Positions 28,965-37,017 are shown, counted from the stretch's first letter. The stretch is DNA of 37,017 nt from JAHTBL01 sp038532735 (GCA_038532735.1 JBCBAC010000018.1:1-37017), one strand, 5' to 3'. Numbers and translations are program-made. Notes: a model not told the origin generated them from the sequence alone.

Positions 28965-30002
28965 ATGAATCTCAGGGAATTGGCACAGAATCTGGGGTTG
29001 TCTCAAACCACGGTCAGCCGGGCTTTGAATGGCTATCCTGAGGTCAACGAGGCCACCCGCGCCCGCGTCGTTCAAGCTGCAGAGCAGCATAACTACCGCC
29101 CCAATACGCGGGCCAAAGGGCTGGCGACGGGGCGTGCCATGGCGATTGGTCATGTGATCCCGATGTCCAAACAGCACGAGATGGTGAACCCGGTTTTCGG
29201 CGACTTCATTGCCGGCGCGGGGGAGACCTATTCGCGCAACGGCTATGATATGGTTCTTTCGCTGGTGGAGGACGGTCAAGAGGAAAAGACTTACCGCGAT
29301 CTGCGCGGCAAAGGGGCGGTGGATGGGTTGATCGTGCATGGGCCCAAAAGCGGCGATGCGCGCATTGCGATGCTGGATGATCTGGGGGTGCCGTTTGTGG
29401 TGCATGGGCGCGCCAGTTCAGTCACCACGCCATACGCATGGCTTGATGTGAACAACCGCAAGGCGTTTCAGCGCGCAACGGATTTTCTGCTCGATCTGGG
29501 CCATCGCCGGATCGCACTGATCAACGGTTTGGAAGAGCTCGACTTCGCCAGCCGCCGCCGCGCGGGCTATGAGGAGGCATTGACCGCCCGCGGGGTAACG
29601 GTGAACCCAGCTTACCTGCATAGCGAGGAGATGACCGAACGGTACGGCTATGACACCGTGTGCCGCCTGCTCGATAGCGATGCGGCTCCGACGGCGTTCC
29701 TGGTGTCGTCCATGATAACGGCGATCGGCGTACGCCGCGCCATTGAAGAGCGTGGGCTGCGCATGGGGCGCGATATCTCGGTCATCACCCATGATGACGC
29801 GCTCAGTTACTTCAAGAACGGTGAAGACGCGCCGATTTTCACGGCGACCTGCTCGTCCGTGCGGGAGGCCGGACGGCAAGCGGCCAAGATGCTGCTGGAG
29901 CGGATCGCGCATCCTCATCTGCCGCCCCCCAATCGCCTGCTGGAGGCGCAGCTTGTCGTGGGCGGATCGACGGGCCCTGCCCCAACTTCCAGAACGGACT
30001 AA
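28965..30002 (+). CDS. aglR: LacI-family transcriptional regulator AglR
   Basis: A 345-residue repressor. The LacI helix-turn-helix MNLRELAQNLGLSQTTVSRALNGYPEVNEATRARV begins at residue 1, with the hinge helix near 50. The rest is a periplasmic-binding-protein-like sensor domain (residues 60-330) that would bind a sugar inducer. It lies divergent from aglE and 2 nt before the beta-glucosidase gene, so it is co-transcribed with bglA and glk. Two nearby palindromes are the likely binding sites. The call AglR follows from context with the aglEFGAK operon and is not proven by sequence alone. Confidence 0.88.
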   Translation: MNLRELAQNLGLSQTTVSRALNGYPEVNEATRARVVQAAEQHNYRPNTRAKGLATGRAMAIGHVIPMSKQHEMVNPVFGDFIAGAGETYSRNGYDMVLSLVEDGQEEKTYRDLRGKGAVDGLIVHGPKSGDARIAMLDDLGVPFVVHGRASSVTTPYAWLDVNNRKAFQRATDFLLDLGHRRIALINGLEELDFASRRRAGYEEALTARGVTVNPAYLHSEEMTERYGYDTVCRLLDSDAAPTAFLVSSMITAIGVRRAIEERGLRMGRDISVITHDDALSYFKNGEDAPIFTATCSSVREAGRQAAKMLLERIAHPHLPPPNRLLEAQLVVGGSTGPAPTSRTD

Positions 30003-30004
30003 AG

Positions 30005-31312
30005 ATGGATTTCAAACGCTCCGACTTCCCTGAAGGCTTCCTTTGGGGGGCCGCCACATCGTCCTATCAGATCGAAGGCCATGGCTTTGGTGGCGCGGGC
30101 CTGACCCATTGGGACAGCTTTGCCGCAACCCCCGGCAATGTCATCCGGGCCGAGCATGGCGCGCGCGCTTGCGATCATTATCATCGGTTCGAGGAGGATC
30201 TGGACCTGCTCGCCGCCGCGGGCTTTGACGCCTACCGGTTCTCAACCAGTTGGGCGCGCGTTCTGCCGGAAGGCCGCGGCACGCCCAATGCGGAGGGCTT
30301 GGATTTCTATGACCGTCTCACCGACGCGATGCTGGAACGCGGGCTGAAACCCTGCGCGACGCTTTATCATTGGGAACTGCCGCAACCGCTGGCCGATCTG
30401 GGCGGATGGCGCAACCGCGATATCGCGGGCTGGTTCGGGGATTTTGCCGAAGTGATCATGGGGCGCATCGGGGATCGGATGCATTCGGTCGCGCCCATTA
30501 ACGAGCCGTGGTGCGTGGCGTGGCTCAGCCATTTCATGGGCCATCACGCGCCGGGGATGCGTGATATCCGTGCCGCCGCACGCGCGATGCACCACGTTTT
30601 GCTGGCCCATGGCACTGCGATTGAGCGGATGCGCGGATTCGGGATGAGCAACCTTGGGGCGGTGTGCAATTTTGAATGGGCCGATCCAGCGGATGACAGT
30701 GACGCCGCACATGAAGCTGCGCTGGATTACGACGCGATTTACAATCGGTTCTTTCTGGGTGGGATGTTTCACAAAGCCTATCCGGAGCGCGTTCTGGAAG
30801 GTCTTGAGCCGCATCTGCCCGAGGGATGGCAGGATGATTTTGACACCATCGCAGCCCCTGTCGATTGGGTGGGTCTGAACTACTATACCCGCAAGCTGAT
30901 CGGTCCGACAGACGGCCCATGGCCTGCCCATGAAGAGGTCGACGGACCCTTGCCCAAGACCCAAATGGGTTGGGAGATTTATCCTGAAGGGCTCTATAAC
31001 TTCCTGACCCGCACCGCGTCGGAATACACGGGCGGCCTGCCGCTCTACGTGACGGAGAACGGCATGGCGAGCGCAACAGCCCATGACGATCAGGACCGTA
31101 TTGCCTATCTAAACGCCCATGTCGCGAAGGCCCGTCAAGCGCTGGCCGAGGGCGTTCCGCTCAAGGGCTATTTCATCTGGTCGCTTCTCGATAATTACGA
31201 ATGGGCCTTGGGTTATGAAAAGCGCTTTGGCCTTGTTCATGTGGATTTCGATACCTTGCAGCGCACCCCGAAAGCGTCTTATGAGGCGTTGAAGTTAGCG
31301 CTATCACAGTAA
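30005..31312 (+). CDS. bglA: Beta-glucosidase, GH1
   Basis: A 435-residue glycosidase family 1 enzyme. The start DFPEGFLWGAATSSYQIEG is the GH1 signature. The acid/base Glu167 lies in PINEP and the nucleophile Glu351 in VTENGM. No signal peptide is visible, so it works in the cytoplasm on imported beta-glucosides. It starts 2 nt after the aglR stop and precedes glk by 10 nt, suggesting translational coupling. With AglA it lets the cell cleave both alpha- and beta-linked glucosides, though uptake of beta-glucosides by the agl importer is only inferred. Confidence 0.95.
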   Translation: MDFKRSDFPEGFLWGAATSSYQIEGHGFGGAGLTHWDSFAATPGNVIRAEHGARACDHYHRFEEDLDLLAAAGFDAYRFSTSWARVLPEGRGTPNAEGLDFYDRLTDAMLERGLKPCATLYHWELPQPLADLGGWRNRDIAGWFGDFAEVIMGRIGDRMHSVAPINEPWCVAWLSHFMGHHAPGMRDIRAAARAMHHVLLAHGTAIERMRGFGMSNLGAVCNFEWADPADDSDAAHEAALDYDAIYNRFFLGGMFHKAYPERVLEGLEPHLPEGWQDDFDTIAAPVDWVGLNYYTRKLIGPTDGPWPAHEEVDGPLPKTQMGWEIYPEGLYNFLTRTASEYTGGLPLYVTENGMASATAHDDQDRIAYLNAHVAKARQALAEGVPLKGYFIWSLLDNYEWALGYEKRFGLVHVDFDTLQRTPKASYEALKLALSQ

Positions 31313-31322
31313 GGCATACCCA

Positions 31323-32270
31323 ATGGTCAAACGCATCCTCGTGGCAGATATCGGCGGCACCAATACGCGGGTCGCGATGGCGGATGACCATCTCGTGGAC
31401 ACACGCTCAATCCAACGCTTCCGCAATGCCGATCACCCCGGTATCGCGACTGTGCTGCGGGCCTATCTGGCGACGCAAGACGCAAAACCCGATGCGGTTT
31501 GCGTCTGTGTGGCAGGCCCTGTGCGCGACGGCGTGGGCGCGCTGACCAATCTGGATTGGAGCATGGATGGCGACTTGCTGCGTGACGCCACTGGAGCGCC
31601 GGAAGCGGCTCTTTTGAACGATCTACAAGCGCAGGGTCACGCGATTGACGCTATCGCGCCTGAGCATCTTGCTGAGGTGACGACAGGCATCACCGCCAAG
31701 CCAGATGCCAGCCAATTGGTGATTGGTCTGGGCACGGGCTTCAACGCAGCCCCCATCCATATCACGCGAAACGGTCGACACGTTGCCCCCTCTGAATGTG
31801 GTCACGCGAACTTGCCGATCCGCACGGAAGAAGAGCTGCGCCTGTGCCAATTCGTCGAGACCGCGCACGGCTTTCCCGCCATCGAAGACGTCCTGTCAGG
31901 CCGCGGGTTGGAGCGGGTCTATCATTGGCTGGCTCATGAGGCCGGGCAAAGCACCGAGAAATCCGCAAAAGACATTATGGAGGGCGCCGCGACAGACCCG
32001 CGCGCGCAAGACGCATTGCGGGTTTTCATCCGCATCCTTGGCACCGTCGCGGGCAACCTGTCGCTGGTGCATCTACCCTTTGGCGGGGTCTATCTGGTAG
32101 GCGGCGTGGCCCGCGCGATGTTGCCACATCTGGCGCAATACGGCTTTACGGAGGCCTTCCGCGATAAGGGTCGCTTCGCGGGGTTCATGGGCAATTTCCC
32201 GGTCTCCATCGTGCTGGATGACTACGCGGCGCTGACCGGCAATGCGGCCTATATGTGTGACCCGGCGTAA
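31323..32270 (+). CDS. glk: Glucokinase
   Basis: A 315-residue glucokinase of the E. coli Glk type (PF02685), not the ROK type. The ATP-binding N-terminus is ADIGGTNTR at residues 9-16, catalytic Asp100 lies in LLNDLQAQ, the GLGTGFN motif follows, and Glu158 and His161 in SECGHANLP bind glucose. It phosphorylates free glucose released by the two upstream glycosidases, completing the local pathway to glucose-6-phosphate. It is the last gene of the aglR-bglA-glk unit. No clear terminator follows within 32271-32340. Confidence 0.95.
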   Translation: MVKRILVADIGGTNTRVAMADDHLVDTRSIQRFRNADHPGIATVLRAYLATQDAKPDAVCVCVAGPVRDGVGALTNLDWSMDGDLLRDATGAPEAALLNDLQAQGHAIDAIAPEHLAEVTTGITAKPDASQLVIGLGTGFNAAPIHITRNGRHVAPSECGHANLPIRTEEELRLCQFVETAHGFPAIEDVLSGRGLERVYHWLAHEAGQSTEKSAKDIMEGAATDPRAQDALRVFIRILGTVAGNLSLVHLPFGGVYLVGGVARAMLPHLAQYGFTEAFRDKGRFAGFMGNFPVSIVLDDYAALTGNAAYMCDPA

Positions 32271-32353
32271 CCCAAGCGGTCCATCTTGAAGCGGCCATTA
32301 GGGCTGCACACATCTCAGGTGTTACTCCAGTGCCCAGCGAAAGGAGGACATCT

Positions 32354-33121
32354 ATGCTGACGTTTGACCGTATCTCTGCCGACCTTCTCGAAATCACCGC
32401 GCGTGGAACCATCACTGAGGACGAGGTGCGCAGTTTTTATGCGCAGCTCTGGCCCGAGATTGCCGATGCCAAGAAGATCGGGCTGTTGATCGACCTGAGC
32501 GAGTTTGCCGACATGACGGGCCGTGCCATTATCGAGGACCTCACCCATGAGGCGGGCGCCCTGCCCCAGCTGCACCGTTTTCCGAAGATCGCGATCCTGA
32601 CCGACAAGCAATGGATACGCACGGCAGAACGTCTCGTAGACCCGATCCTCCCGATGACGAAGATGGAATGTTTTGATCCCGCCGACCGGGACGCCGCGCG
32701 CGCGTTTGCCCAAGACCTGACGGAGCCGGCGACGCCCAAGGGCAAGGGTCTGCACATGATCGACAGCGAGATCGAAGGTGTTCTGGCGTTTGAGCTGGAC
32801 GGCTATATGAGCGACGCGCAAGCCGATGAGGTTGCTGCGGCTTTTCGCGCCAAGATTGAGGCAGGCGCACCGTTTGATGCGTTTGCGCGGATCAAACGGT
32901 TTGGCGGGTTCGATCCGCAAGTGCTGGTGCAAAAGGACTTCATTCAGATGAAGATGGGTGCCGCGAAGCAATTGCGGCGCTACGCCATCGTCACGGATGA
33001 GCGCTGGATCAAGCCGATGGTCGGGATTGCCCGCGCTGTTACCGGGATCGAGATAGAGGTCTTTACGGAAGCCAACGAGCCTGCAGCCTGGCAATGGCTG
33101 CGCGGGATTTCAGAGGCTTAA
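32354..33121 (+). CDS. Two-domain SpoIIAA/STAS-like protein
   Basis: A 255-residue protein made of two copies of a roughly 120-residue domain (about 1-115 and 130-250). Each copy has the pattern of the SpoIIAA-like/STAS family: an opening strand, a middle LIDLSEF- or RIKRFGG-type strand, and ILTDKQWI or IVTDERWI near the end. AAGGAGG (32341-32347) lies 6 nt upstream of the ATG. STAS domains usually bind partners or small ligands; no catalytic role is implied. It converges on pxpA, whose stop overlaps its own by 4 nt. A related single-domain gene lies at the other side of the pxp operon. Confidence 0.72.
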   Translation: MLTFDRISADLLEITARGTITEDEVRSFYAQLWPEIADAKKIGLLIDLSEFADMTGRAIIEDLTHEAGALPQLHRFPKIAILTDKQWIRTAERLVDPILPMTKMECFDPADRDAARAFAQDLTEPATPKGKGLHMIDSEIEGVLAFELDGYMSDAQADEVAAAFRAKIEAGAPFDAFARIKRFGGFDPQVLVQKDFIQMKMGAAKQLRRYAIVTDERWIKPMVGIARAVTGIEIEVFTEANEPAAWQWLRGISEA

Positions 33122-33888
33122 CGCCGGCCTTCAAACGGGGCGATGGCGATGCCGTCGCCCTCTAACGCCGCGCGCACGGATTTCGCGATTTTCAATGCAC
33201 CTGCGGTATCCCCATGCAGGCAGATCGTGTCGATGGGCGTCTCGATCCGCTTGCCGCTTTCCGCGATGATTGCGCCTTCACGCACCATTTGGGCAATGCG
33301 TGGCCCGGCGATGGCAGCGTCGTGGATTACAGCGCCCTCCAGCTTGCGGTTCACCAGCGTGGCGTCGTCATTATAGGCGCGGTCGGCGAAAATCTCGGCC
33401 GCCCAGAGGCAGCCTAGCTCTTGCACGGCGGTTTGTTGCTGGGTGCCTGCGAGCACCATCACGATGATTTCTGGTGCGACGGCCAGCGCGCCCTCATAGC
33501 AAGCACGCGCCATCGCGGCATCGACTGCGCACATATTGGCGAGCGCGCCGTGCAGCTTGAGATGGCGCACCTGCCCGCCTGCAGCCATCGCCATCGCTTG
33601 GGCGGCCCCGAGTTGGTAGGCCACCAGATGGCGCAGGCTGTCATGGCTCACGTCCATGTTGCGGCGCCCAAAGCCCTGCAGGTCGGGAAAGCCGGGATGC
33701 GCGCCGATGCCCACATCGTTTTGCACGGCAAGCGCCATAGTCTGGGCCATGACGTCAGGGTCCCCCGCATGAAAACCGCAGGCGATGTTGGCGGAGCTGA
33801 TCACCTCTAGCAAAGCCGCGTCCTGCCCCATGGGCCACGGGCCGAAGCTTTCGCCCATGTCGGCGTTCAGATCGACGGTTGTGCTCAT
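33118..33888 (-). CDS. pxpA: 5-oxoprolinase subunit A (LamB/YcsF family)
   Basis: A 256-residue subunit of the prokaryotic ATP-dependent 5-oxoprolinase, which converts 5-oxoproline (pyroglutamate) to glutamate. The LamB/YcsF signature is clear: VDLNADMGESFGPWPMG at the start, SANIACGFHAGDPDVM, and GAHPGFPDLQGFGRR. The start abuts the pxpC stop with no gap, indicating coupling. The order pxpB-pxpC-pxpA is the same as in E. coli. The stop overlaps that of the convergent two-domain STAS-like gene. Confidence 0.96.
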   Translation of the reverse strand: MSTTVDLNADMGESFGPWPMGQDAALLEVISSANIACGFHAGDPDVMAQTMALAVQNDVGIGAHPGFPDLQGFGRRNMDVSHDSLRHLVAYQLGAAQAMAMAAGGQVRHLKLHGALANMCAVDAAMARACYEGALAVAPEIIVMVLAGTQQQTAVQELGCLWAAEIFADRAYNDDATLVNRKLEGAVIHDAAIAGPRIAQMVREGAIIAESGKRIETPIDTICLHGDTAGALKIAKSVRAALEGDGIAIAPFEGRR

Positions 33889-34899
33889 CTAGGCCTCCTC
33901 ATCCCCGCGGGCGACGCCGCTGATCAGTTGATATGTCAGAAGATCGGTGACGTCACCCGGCGCGCGGATCAAAGGCGCGATCTGCTGCGGGAGCGCCGCA
34001 AGATGTGCTTTGAAAGCGCGTTCGGCGTCCAACGCTTCGTCCATCTCGACAAAGGTGAAGCGCAGACCGGCGTCGGGGCGGGCCTGCACCAGTTTGGGCA
34101 GATCGCAGGGCAGGATCGTTCCGATGCGCGGGTAGCCCCCGGTTGTCTGCGCTTCAGGCAAAAGCACGAAAGGCGCGCCGTCGCCGGTCATTTGCACATC
34201 GCCGATCATGATGATTTCGGACAGGACGGTGAGCCCGCCCTCGGCCTGAAAGCCTGCGCCGTCGGGGTTCAGTTGCACACCCATCCGGTTGCCGCGCATG
34301 TCGCGGTGAAAGACGGTGGCCTCAAACCGGGCGAGATCATCTTCTGCGAAAAGCGGCGTCTGAAAAGAGCGGACCATGCGGATGGTGCCACCTTCGTCGC
34401 GTGCCGAGTTCTGCAGGACTTGCCCTACCGGGCCGCCCTTGTCCGGGCCGGTGAGCAACAAGTCCCCCTCCGCCACACGTCGCCCGATCTGGGAATTGAG
34501 ATGCGTTGAACGCGCGCCTATTACGATAGGTGCGTCAATCCCGCCGCCCAGATGCAGATAACCATAGCCGCCCGATGGTGCGGCCCCGATGCGCAGCGTG
34601 GCACCTTTCGAGAGCGTGTGGCTCGCGTTCCACGTCAGGGGCACGCCATCCAGATCGGCTTGCATCGCAGCGCCCGTCAAAGCGATACGCAGATCGCATT
34701 CTGCGGTAAACGTGCCGCCAAACCCGGCCATTTCAAGCGCGGCGAGGTCATCGCCCTGCCCCAGCAGCGCAGCACCTTCAGACAGCGCCAGCAGATCAAC
34801 CGCACCGCCGCGGGACAGGCCGCTGGCTACAAAACCCGGTCTCCCCTGATCCTGCACAGTGACCGAGGGGCCGATACTATTTACGCGTAGGCCGCTCAA
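33889..34899 (-). CDS. pxpC: 5-oxoprolinase subunit C (biotin-dependent carboxyltransferase family)
   Basis: A 336-residue protein of the KipA/PxpC family. It opens with LRVNSIGPSVTVQDQGRPGF and contains the family patterns YGYLHLGGGI and GARSTHLNSQIGRRVAEGD, plus MIGDVQMTGDGAPFVLLPEAQTTGGYPRIG. Despite the family name it does not use biotin when part of the PxpABC complex. The start overlaps the pxpB stop by 4 nt (ATGA), a coupled arrangement. Confidence 0.95.
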   Translation of the reverse strand: MSGLRVNSIGPSVTVQDQGRPGFVASGLSRGGAVDLLALSEGAALLGQGDDLAALEMAGFGGTFTAECDLRIALTGAAMQADLDGVPLTWNASHTLSKGATLRIGAAPSGGYGYLHLGGGIDAPIVIGARSTHLNSQIGRRVAEGDLLLTGPDKGGPVGQVLQNSARDEGGTIRMVRSFQTPLFAEDDLARFEATVFHRDMRGNRMGVQLNPDGAGFQAEGGLTVLSEIIMIGDVQMTGDGAPFVLLPEAQTTGGYPRIGTILPCDLPKLVQARPDAGLRFTFVEMDEALDAERAFKAHLAALPQQIAPLIRAPGDVTDLLTYQLISGVARGDEEA

Positions 34900-35648
34900 C
34901 GGATTGGCTCCACTGTCGCACCACCATCACCGGTTGTGTCGCGCGCGCGGATCGCTTCGTATTCCTCTCGGCTGATGGAGGTGAACTGAACTTCATCACC
35001 CGCGCGCAGGGCAAAGGGGGTGTCGCTTTCAGGGCGAAAACAGGTGAAGGCCGTCTGGGCGATGTGACGCCAGCCGGTTGGTGCGGACGTCGCGAAGAGC
35101 ACGAACTGCCGGATTGCGACGACCAAAGCGCCGACAGGGACTTTTGGGGTTAGGCCGGTTTGTCGGGGTAAATTCCAAGCCTCGGGCAATTCGCCCAAGT
35201 AAGGTTGCCCTGCTGCGAAGCCGAGCGTTGTGACCCGCACGCGGGACGAGGACAGCGAATGGACTGCGTCTTCTGCGCACATCCCCGCAGCGGTGGCGGC
35301 TTCTTCCAATTGGGGCGCGAGGTCACCGCCGAAGACAGCCGGAATGCGCCAAAAGCGCCGACCCTCTGGAGGCGCGGCGCTGAACCAATCTTCCTCGCTC
35401 AGAAGAGCTTCAAGGCGGGTGTGCAATTCGGCATGCGGCAACACGAAAGGATCAAATCGCACGAAGGTTGAGGCTAAGGTGGAGGACGTCTCTAGCACCC
35501 CGTCCCAACCCTCGCGCTCTAACCGCGCGCGCATGGCCAAGGCTGCGCGATTGGCAGGCTCGCTCAGCACATCGGCAAAGCTGACCAGCATCCCGTCAAT
35601 GCCAACGGTTCGGATCTGTGGCCAGTGCTGCGCGGGAGGTTTCGTCAT
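34896..35648 (-). CDS. pxpB: 5-oxoprolinase subunit B (KipI/allophanate hydrolase subunit 1 family)
   Basis: A 250-residue protein of the PxpB/KipI family. The N-terminal half has the expected fold pattern; the C-terminal half contains VTTLGFAAGQPYLGELPEAWNLPRQTGLTPKVPVGALV and a late WRHIAQT segment typical of the family, ending before FEL- or FEP-like closing strands. It is first in pxpBCA. The ATG at 35648 is directly preceded by a strong hairpin that covers the usual ribosome-site position, with no clear separate Shine-Dalgarno sequence. Confidence 0.93.
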   Translation of the reverse strand: MTKPPAQHWPQIRTVGIDGMLVSFADVLSEPANRAALAMRARLEREGWDGVLETSSTLASTFVRFDPFVLPHAELHTRLEALLSEEDWFSAAPPEGRRFWRIPAVFGGDLAPQLEEAATAAGMCAEDAVHSLSSSRVRVTTLGFAAGQPYLGELPEAWNLPRQTGLTPKVPVGALVVAIRQFVLFATSAPTGWRHIAQTAFTCFRPESDTPFALRAGDEVQFTSISREEYEAIRARDTTGDGGATVEPIR

Positions 35649-35673
35649 GGCCGCACCCTAGGCGGGCGCGGCC
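35649..35673 (-). promoter_or_regulatory. Hairpin abutting the pxpB start codon
   Basis: On the minus strand a 10-bp stem with one G-U pair (35664-35673 with 35649-35658) and 5-nt loop ends directly at the ATG. It would hide the ribosome-binding region. It may act in translational control of pxpB, or as a terminator-like end to the upstream STAS-like gene. Confidence 0.65.
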
Positions 35674-35683
35674 CAGGCTACAA

Positions 35684-36094
35684 TCACGCAGCACCCGGCG
35701 CCACCTGTGGCTGGGTGCCGACAAAGTCCCATGCGGCGTCGCTCTCGGAGGCATCAAACGCGCGGGCCTCAACCGGGATGATCTTGTCCATAAACCCGAT
35801 CATCTTGGCGGCTTTCTCAGGCGCGCCAACCACCGCGTAGCGCTTCACATGGCTCAGCGCCTTGAAGCGCGACGCGATCACGTCGCCGTCCAGCATGCTG
35901 TCCCAATCGCTGCCCGTGAACCCTGTCAAATCGAGCAGCATGTTGACCTTGTCGTGCTTTTCAAACGCCGCGAGCATGTATTCGGCCAGCGCCTCAGAAG
36001 CGTCATCGTCGATATGACCGGCCACGCTGAATGCGTAGACAGTGGGATCAGATGTGGGGATCTGGTTAATGGGTGGATGCGAGAATTGGGTCAT
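35684..36094 (-). CDS. Single-domain SpoIIAA/STAS-like protein
   Basis: A 136-residue protein with a SpoIIAA-like/STAS pattern: FSVAGHIDDDASEALAEYML, then MLLDLTGFTGSDWDSM and YAVVGAPEKAAKMIGFMDKI near the end. Its middle and late strands correspond to those of each domain of the two-domain protein at 32354-33121. AAGGAG (36101-36106) lies 6 nt upstream of ATG 36094. It is 35 nt upstream of pxpB on the same strand and could share a transcript with it. The partner or ligand is unknown. Confidence 0.72.
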   Translation of the reverse strand: MTQFSHPPINQIPTSDPTVYAFSVAGHIDDDASEALAEYMLAAFEKHDKVNMLLDLTGFTGSDWDSMLDGDVIASRFKALSHVKRYAVVGAPEKAAKMIGFMDKIIPVEARAFDASESDAAWDFVGTQPQVAPGAA

Positions 36095-36548
36095 GGGTCT
36101 CTCCTTCAAAGCTGATGAAAGACCAACGGCGCAGGGGCCTGCGGGTTCCGGATTTTGGTAGCTGAGGGGGAAATGGCGGAGCGACAGGGATTCAAGGGAA
36201 ATCGATGGCTTTTGAGGATTCAAAAGTAACACAATGACTTAGCTCATTCCCGATTTCGCTTATCCTCGATAATCATGCGGGATTTTATGCGGGATCAATT
36301 TGCCTACCTACCGAGGTTTGGAGCCGAATTAGCAGAAAGGCACAATTCTATTAAGTCCCGCTTGAAATTCCATTATGCTGTTTGTGTAGTGCTGCATTTG
36401 TCTTCCACATACCCTGCGACAAAACGAATTACGAGCCAGCTCTCTCGAGAACGAGATAACGCAAGTCTTCCTATAGGAAAAAGTTTTTGGACCATTGAAA
36501 CACATGAGAAGTAATTCAATGATTTTCAGACAGACAGGATTCTCTTAA
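36095..36548. other. Gene-poor, AT-richer stretch
   Basis: This 454-nt stretch is visibly AT-richer than the DNA before it. It holds a short direct repeat at 36275-36295 and an open frame of 79 codons at 36275-36514 that has no ribosome site and no recognisable product. I see no confident gene, RNA or mobile element in it. Confidence 0.6.
36275..36295 (+). repeat. Direct repeat of ATGCGGGAT
   Basis: The 9-mer ATGCGGGAT occurs twice, at 36275-36283 and 36287-36295, with TTT between. It lies in an AT-richer region. It might be a recombinase core-site remnant or chance; no partner copy was seen in the window. Confidence 0.5.
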
Positions 36549-36860
36549 TTACATCGCGGCTCTTGAGCTCAACTGGTATCGTTTTGCTTTGTGATTTGGG
36601 GCAGTTTCAAGATATCCTTTCTCAAGTAGAGATCGGATCGTTCGGTTAAACGTAGGTTGGCTCATTTGCCGAGTAATCGGATGTTCCCTGATATCAGACG
36701 CTTCGACGATAGGTTCTTTGTTTTGATCGCTGACAAGACGAACTGCATAGAGTAAATCCAGTTCGTTCGATGACAAAGACGTCAAGCCAAGATCCCGCTC
36801 CATAGTTGCGAGAAGCTCGCGAAGTCGAGCAACTGTTGAGAATTGAAACTTGTCGATCAT
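36549..36860 (-). CDS. Small winged-helix transcriptional regulator
   Basis: A 103-residue protein with a winged helix-turn-helix: helices at about residues 28-45 and 55-66, a recognition-type helix with QPTFNRTIRSLLEKGYLE, then a basic wing (HKAKRYQLS). It looks MarR-like but is short. It reads as a DNA-binding regulator with unknown targets. Base composition is poorer in G+C than in the neighbouring core genes, so acquisition from elsewhere is possible. A weak ribosome site (GGA, 8 nt upstream) precedes the ATG. A predicted promoter lies at 36901-36929. Confidence 0.62.
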   Translation of the reverse strand: MIDKFQFSTVARLRELLATMERDLGLTSLSSNELDLLYAVRLVSDQNKEPIVEASDIREHPITRQMSQPTFNRTIRSLLEKGYLETAPNHKAKRYQLSSRAAM

Positions 36861-36900
36861 CGATATTCCGGAGTTTTTCTCATTATTTAACGCGCAAACA

Positions 36901-36929
36901 CTTTAACACGAAGCACTGTTTCGCTTCAA
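36901..36929 (-). promoter_or_regulatory. Possible promoter of the winged-helix gene
   Basis: On the minus strand TTGAAG (36924-36929) and TTAAAG (36901-36906) are 17 nt apart. The spacer contains an inverted repeat GAAGC/GCTTC (36910-36914, 36923-36927) that could be an operator for autoregulation. Weak -10 match. Confidence 0.35.
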
Positions 36930-37017
36930 AATAGTATCTTTAACCGACCTCCGAACTATTGCTACGCTTTACCACCTACACACATCAAGTTTTTCAAACC
37001 TGCAGAGCCCCATATCT

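Noticed and set aside
31219..31228. A copy of the AAAGCGCTTT palindrome inside bglA
   Set aside because: It encodes the conserved KRFG segment of GH1 enzymes (aag cgc ttt), so it is explained by coding sequence. A regulatory role would need separate evidence.
36275..36514. A 79-codon open frame starting at the direct repeat
   Set aside because: No Shine-Dalgarno sequence, no recognisable domain, and it starts exactly in the repeat in AT-richer DNA where chance frames are common. Kept only as part of the gene-poor stretch.

Overview
The window looks like chromosomal DNA of a Roseobacter-group alphaproteobacterium (Rhodobacterales). This rests on codon use and moderately high GC, an alphaproteobacterial SOS box (GTTC-N7-GTTC) at recA, a CckA-type hybrid kinase near recA and alaS, a TRAP transporter, and a complete aglEFGAK-type sugar operon. 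No rRNA, tRNA, CRISPR array or insertion sequence was recognised. Most of the window is well-conserved metabolic and housekeeping DNA. I did not find a clearly new defence or mobile system; the most interesting signals are regulatory.

Layout. (1) 1-2.3 kb, plus strand: the end of a YitT-type membrane protein gene and typA, closed by a terminator shared with the facing genes. (2) 2.3-7.4 kb, minus strand: recA, alaS, a glycosyltransferase-like gene and a DUF1330 gene. recA has its own promoter with an SOS box and its own terminator. (3) 7.6-8.2 kb: a lone sulfotransferase-like gene on the plus strand. (4) 8.2-13.4 kb, minus strand: guaB, an RsmB-type RNA methyltransferase gene and cckA. A perfect CtrA-type TTAA-N7-TTAA site lies between cckA and its upstream neighbour. 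(5) 13.5-16.7 kb: an agmatinase-family gene facing a fused membrane/spermidine-synthase-like gene, with a terminator between them. (6) 16.9-18.2 kb, minus strand: an HpcH/HpaI aldolase gene and a Kbp-like BON-LysM gene. (7) 18.3-21.6 kb, plus strand: a DctPQM TRAP transporter, divergent from the aldolase gene, then a small membrane protein. (8) 21.6-22.2 kb: a peroxiredoxin-like gene.

(9) 22.3-32.3 kb is a sugar-catabolism locus. The minus-strand operon aglE-aglF-aglG-aglA-aglK encodes an ABC importer with an intracellular alpha-glucosidase. The divergent plus-strand operon encodes AglR (LacI family), a GH1 beta-glucosidase and glucokinase. Two LacI-type palindromes lie in the shared intergenic region, one near each predicted promoter. 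The locus would import glucosides, hydrolyse them in the cytoplasm and phosphorylate the glucose. (10) 32.3-36.1 kb: the 5-oxoprolinase operon pxpBCA on the minus strand, flanked by two SpoIIAA/STAS-like genes, one with two domains and one with a single domain. (11) 36.1-37.0 kb: visibly AT-richer DNA with one small winged-helix regulator gene and a short direct repeat, possibly the edge of an acquired region that continues outside the window.
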